Of a stretch of 64,000 nt of DNA, positions 60,722 to 64,000 are shown one piece after another. The stretch is taken from NCBI GenBank assembly GCA_963665455.1, contig OY762279.1:3410001-3474000 (forward strand). Reading direction: 5' to 3'. Source of the DNA: VXNE01 sp963665455 (GTDB taxonomy: Bacteria > Pseudomonadota > Gammaproteobacteria > Pseudomonadales > Azotimanducaceae). The position numbers and the translations under genes were made by a program. Position 1 is the first letter of the stretch; each line of letters begins with the position of its first letter. The notes below the pieces were generated by a model. It had not been told where the DNA came from. It saw only the letters and a list, made by a program, of their open reading frames with translations, and did not search any database.

Positions 60722-61809
60722 GGGCAACGCTCCATCGGCAACAACTCCGCACCCCGCGCGAAGACGTGCTGGGGCACGTGCAGCGCTTCCTTCAGGGCGA
60801 CGTCCCGATCCCACGGGTTGTCGAGCGCCGCCGCGGATCGGGCTTCCGCGAACCCGATGTGGTTCAGGTGATAGTAGGGCGACACGAGCGGGAAGAACTG
60901 CAGCGGCCAGTCCGTGCCGTAGACGAGCCGCTCGGGAAGGCCCGGCACCTTGAGCGCGCGGGCGAGGTGGCCGAGCTTGTTGATCTGCGTGAGGCTCGAT
61001 ATGTCGGCGTAGAGGTTCGGATACGCATCGAACAGCGGCAGGATGCGCTCGAAGTTGTTCTGTCCGGCACTCTCCCCGGTAGTGCCAATGTGCGCCGCGA
61101 TGACGGTGACGCCCATGGACAGCGGCAGCCGCAGGCGCTCGGGGTCGCCGTAGAAATCCACGGCGCTCGCGAACGAGCGCTCTTGGCCGGCGTGCGTCAG
61201 CAGCGGCAGGCCGAGCGCCACGAGTCGCTCGTAGAAGGGCCGGATCGCCTCGTTGGCGGGGTCGATCCCCATGATGTTGGGGATCCACTTCATGAGCACG
61301 GCGCCGGCGTCGCGCACCCGCTCGAGCCGTTCGAGGGCATCGTGCCGGTGCGGATTGACGCTTGCACCGAAGCAGAGTTGCGGGTGCCGTGCGGTCTCGC
61401 GGGCGACGAAGTCGTTCGGCACGTAGACCTCCGTGGCCGCCCGGTCGAGATTGCCGTCGGGGCCGACGACCCCGTCGAGCGCCAGCACGACCGCCTTGCG
61501 AACTCGGCGGGAGGAGGCCACGTGCGCCGCGATGCGGTCGATGACGACGCGGTCTCCGCCGCGTTCGACCTCTTCCCGGGTGACGCCGAACGCACGCAGG
61601 TAGATGGGGAAGCGAAAACTCTCGCGCATCTTCCGGCCGATGAAGACCCCGCTGTCGCCGGCGCCGATGCCGGCCGCGTGGGCGTGGATGTCCACGAAAC
61701 CCCCGGTGTCCTTCCCGGCCGCGGCCGTTGCGCCCGGCCCGAGGCCCGTCGCCAAGGCGAGCAGCATCGCTGCGGCGGTACGGGGCGGCCGCGTCGCATG
61801 CCGGATCAC
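60718..61809 (-). CDS. Secreted amidohydrolase-family protein
   Basis: A 363-aa metal-dependent hydrolase with a signal peptide (TAAAMLLALATGLGPGATA). The amidohydrolase barrel has the first HxH in FVDIHAHAAGIG, a lysine-containing strand GAVLMKWIPNIMGIDP, LLTHAGQE, TVIAAHIGTTGE and the metal Asp in YGTDWPLQF. The pattern fits the amidohydrolase-2/TatD-like group; the substrate is unknown. Its start overlaps the stop of the Lhr-type gene by 4 bases, placing it in an operon with the genes on both sides. Confidence 0.82.
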   Translation of the reverse strand: MIRHATRPPRTAAAMLLALATGLGPGATAAAGKDTGGFVDIHAHAAGIGAGDSGVFIGRKMRESFRFPIYLRAFGVTREEVERGGDRVVIDRIAAHVASSRRVRKAVVLALDGVVGPDGNLDRAATEVYVPNDFVARETARHPQLCFGASVNPHRHDALERLERVRDAGAVLMKWIPNIMGIDPANEAIRPFYERLVALGLPLLTHAGQERSFASAVDFYGDPERLRLPLSMGVTVIAAHIGTTGESAGQNNFERILPLFDAYPNLYADISSLTQINKLGHLARALKVPGLPERLVYGTDWPLQFFPLVSPYYHLNHIGFAEARSAAALDNPWDRDVALKEALHVPQHVFARGAELLPMERCP

Positions 61810-64000
61810 ACCTGCCGCTCCACGTAGACGCCGCGATGGTCTCGAACCAGTCGCAGGTTGCGCTCAAGGGTGGCGAGATAGGAACTCTCCTTGGCGGGGA
61901 CGCCGTTGACCGTCTCGATGACCCAGCGCCGGTTCGGCTTGGGGAGCGCGACGAATTGGCCCAGCAGGGCGTCCAGTGCGGGGTCGTCTGGCTCCAGCGC
62001 GAAGTGCAGCCGTTTGCCTTGGTTCTCCGCCACGAATGCGAGCGCGCCGGCATGGAAACCCAGATGATTGCCCTGACGCCGTTGGGGCAAACCATCCCAG
62101 TCGAGGCCGAGCCCGGTTGGGGCGATGGGGTCCGTCGCCGCGACGAGATAGGTGGAGTGGGTCGTGTCGAGCCGTTCGAGTTGGCGCAGTGCCACGGGTA
62201 GCGCGAACTGGGGCCCGGACAAGTCCTCGAAGAAGAGGCCGGCTTGCGCCTCGCCGGCGAGTTCCATCACGCGTAGCGCGGGAAACACCGCAGCCCACCG
62301 GAACGCACCGCCTTCGCGATTGGCGAGTTCGCGGCACACGATGCCGTAGCGGTCGAGCAATACGCGGCAACGGTCCTTGGCGGCTTCCAGCCGGGACAGC
62401 GCGTCCTCGGGTGCCTCGTCCCGGCGAACCAGAAACCAGTTGCCGGGCCACCCGGCGGCGGCGTGCCGGGCGCGTGCCCGGGCGCGGCGCCGCTCGGCGC
62501 CTTGGTTTGGCCCCGGGCGAAACCTGCGTTCCTGACCGGTCCGCAGCGGCCCCGGGCCGTCCGCCGCGATGCGTCCCCCCCAAACCGCATCCCAGAACCA
62601 TGCGTTGAAGGTCTCGGAGTCCTGTCCGGCCGCATCCAGCAGCTGCACGAACGTATAGCGCGCCGCGGGGTCGGCGAAGAGGTGATCCAGGTCCGGAGCG
62701 TCCTCCTTGGCGGCGGTCAGCGTGTCGATCTCGTCCTCGAAGCCGAAGGTGACGAGTTCCCGCCCCACGCCGCGCCACGTCACGCCTTGGTTCGCGCACG
62801 CGGCCGTCAACACTTCCGGCTCGAAGCCCACAAGCCGCGCGTGCCAAGCTTCCTCCAACCAGAAGGAAATGGGCGCGGCGAATCCGCGCAGACGGTCCAC
62901 CGCGTCGAGTAGACGATTCTCGGACGCTTCCGCCCCGACACGGTGCCAGGCGGCGAGAAAGTCCGGGAGCGCGGCCACCGGGCGTGGTTCGAAATGTGGC
63001 CGGTTCGCCGCGCGCTGGAACCGGATGAGGATTTCCAGGTTCTCGGCGTCGCAGAAGCGCTCCGCTTCGTCGCGGGCGATTAGCGGTCCTGCCACGAAGG
63101 CGTCCTCGTCCAGCAAGGCCGCCAGCACCTCGGCGAGGAGGTTCCCTTCGAGGGGAAAGCGCTCCTCCCATTGCCGCATGGTCAGCGGACCATAGAAGCG
63201 AGCGAACTCAGCGAAGAGTTGCGGGGCATCCCGCACATCCCCGGTCTCCGCCGGCACGGGGGCCTCCAAAAGCGTGCGCTCCAAGTGCGCGAGGTTCTCG
63301 GCGTGGACGAACCACGAGCGCCCGCCGTGGCTGAACGGGCGGACCGCGGCGGGGGGTTCGAGATCGGCGGCCTCTAGCAGCACGGCGAACTCCGCGCTTG
63401 GAATCAATACGCGTTCCTTCACCCACTCGGACAGCTCCTCCGTGTCGCGGGGTGCGTAGCCGGCCGCGATTCGCTGCATCTTCGCCTCGAACTCGCCCAC
63501 CACGGCGACATCGAGGCGCGGCCGCAGGTTGTCGTCATGGACCGCTCGGCGAATCAGGTCATCGGACAACGCGGTTCGGCTGCGGCGCTCCGGGGTATCG
63601 TCCGCGTACATGTAGCGGCCGATCTGGTTGAAGGTGATGGCCGAGGCGAATGGGCTCGGTACGGAGACCGTCGTGAGGGACCACGTGATCGTGCCGGATT
63701 CCAGGTCCGCGAGCACTTGCGCCGCCGCCGGCATGTCGAATTCGTCGCGCAGGCAGGTACGCCATGTCTCGAGCAGGACGGGGAAGTCGTCCAACTTCGA
63801 GACCGCGGTCATGAGTTTCTTCGCCTGCAGCCGCGTGAGCCACAGGGGCATGCGCTGGTTGAAGCGCTGCCGCGTGAGCAACAGGGCGCGGCCGGCACAC
63901 TCCCGGAAACGCGCGCCGAAGAAACCGCTGCCCTCGAGGGAGCGGCGCAACAGGCCCTCGAAGTTTGCCGGGGTCACCAAGGACAGGAAGATGCCGGGAT
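61806..64000 (-). CDS. Lhr-type ATP-dependent helicase, C-terminal part
   Basis: The frame is open to the right edge, so the N-terminal RecA-like helicase domains are outside the window. The visible ~731 residues match the long C-terminal region of Lhr-family helicases. PGIFLSLVTPANFEGLLRRSLEGSGFFGARFRECAGRALLLTR opens it. Winged-helix and DUF-type domains follow, with FYGPLTMRQWEERFPLEGNLLAEVLAALLDEDAFVAG, and a final part with VMELAGEAQAGLFFEDLSGPQFALP. These proteins act in DNA repair. A TTG at 63980 is not a true start because homology continues upstream. It is translationally coupled to the amidohydrolase. Confidence 0.85.
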   Translation of the reverse strand, partial: PGIFLSLVTPANFEGLLRRSLEGSGFFGARFRECAGRALLLTRQRFNQRMPLWLTRLQAKKLMTAVSKLDDFPVLLETWRTCLRDEFDMPAAAQVLADLESGTITWSLTTVSVPSPFASAITFNQIGRYMYADDTPERRSRTALSDDLIRRAVHDDNLRPRLDVAVVGEFEAKMQRIAAGYAPRDTEELSEWVKERVLIPSAEFAVLLEAADLEPPAAVRPFSHGGRSWFVHAENLAHLERTLLEAPVPAETGDVRDAPQLFAEFARFYGPLTMRQWEERFPLEGNLLAEVLAALLDEDAFVAGPLIARDEAERFCDAENLEILIRFQRAANRPHFEPRPVAALPDFLAAWHRVGAEASENRLLDAVDRLRGFAAPISFWLEEAWHARLVGFEPEVLTAACANQGVTWRGVGRELVTFGFEDEIDTLTAAKEDAPDLDHLFADPAARYTFVQLLDAAGQDSETFNAWFWDAVWGGRIAADGPGPLRTGQERRFRPGPNQGAERRRARARARHAAAGWPGNWFLVRRDEAPEDALSRLEAAKDRCRVLLDRYGIVCRELANREGGAFRWAAVFPALRVMELAGEAQAGLFFEDLSGPQFALPVALRQLERLDTTHSTYLVAATDPIAPTGLGLDWDGLPQRRQGNHLGFHAGALAFVAENQGKRLHFALEPDDPALDALLGQFVALPKPNRRWVIETVNGVPAKESSYLATLERNLRLVRDHRGVYVERQV

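Noticed and set aside
63980..64000. TTG 63980 as the true start of the Lhr-type gene
   Set aside because: The frame stays open to the window edge and upstream codons (PGIFLSL) continue the family pattern, so the gene is cut by the window.

Overview
The window is high-GC (roughly two thirds G+C), densely coded bacterial DNA with no tRNA or rRNA gene that I can see. It is most likely from an uncultured gammaproteobacterium. rnhA-dnaQ, nudC, sohB, the DUF934/sulfite reductase pair, metH next to nfuA, an MBL hydrolase-bamC-dapA run, and an AI-2E permease-tusA-bepA run follow the gene neighbourhoods known from Pseudomonas and relatives. The genus cannot be fixed from the sequence. The abundance of sulfatase, PhyH dioxygenase, SDR, esterase and TonB-receptor genes fits a marine or host-associated catabolic lifestyle, which is inference.

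Region 1 (1-23338) is housekeeping: replication and repair (rnhA, dnaQ), NAD(H) decapping (nudC), envelope proteolysis (sohB), sulfite reduction, methionine synthesis (metH), Fe-S carrier (nfuA), the first step of aromatic biosynthesis (DAHP synthase), lysine/cell wall precursors (dapA), outer-membrane assembly (bamC, bepA), sulfur transfer (tusA) and NAD synthesis (nadA). The DAHP synthase gene is preceded by what looks like a complete transcription attenuator: a promoter, a short leader ORF ending Gly-Tyr-Trp-Phe-Gly-Tyr-Ser-Pro-Arg, and a perfect 9-bp terminator hairpin with a T-run just before the ribosome binding site.

Region 2 (23535-33504) starts with a lower-GC, translationally coupled two-gene unit of unknown function. 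It continues with a catabolic set: two SDRs, metallophosphoesterase, sulfatase, alpha/beta hydrolase, 2-hydroxyacid dehydrogenase, duplicated MmcQ/YjbR protein, NIPSNAP protein and a secreted beta-propeller protein. An OxyR-type regulator with both redox cysteines follows (33889-34845).

Region 3 (35189-37263) is a mobile-DNA junk zone: an IS110-family transposase, tandem and inverted repeats, and an inverted-repeat element whose right arm carries the start codon of the downstream TonB-dependent receptor. Region 4 (37255-53015) is a second catabolic set (TonB receptor, two hydrolases, PLP decarboxylase, PhyH oxygenase, GH3 glycosidase, class III aminotransferase, SDR, DUF3604 hydrolase) interrupted by an AbiEii-like nucleotidyltransferase pair.

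Region 5 (53333-60394) holds an rve-type insertion sequence with terminal repeats and two copies of a ~200-bp MITE. One MITE copy is split by an IS110-family element, and the other is intact and gives the empty site. Between the MITEs lies the most notable gene of the window: a periplasmic peroxiredoxin (58408-58941) whose peroxidatic position is an in-frame TGA followed by a good bacterial SECIS-like hairpin, i.e. a predicted selenoprotein. The window ends in an operon of a small membrane protein, a secreted amidohydrolase and the C-terminal part of an Lhr-type helicase.
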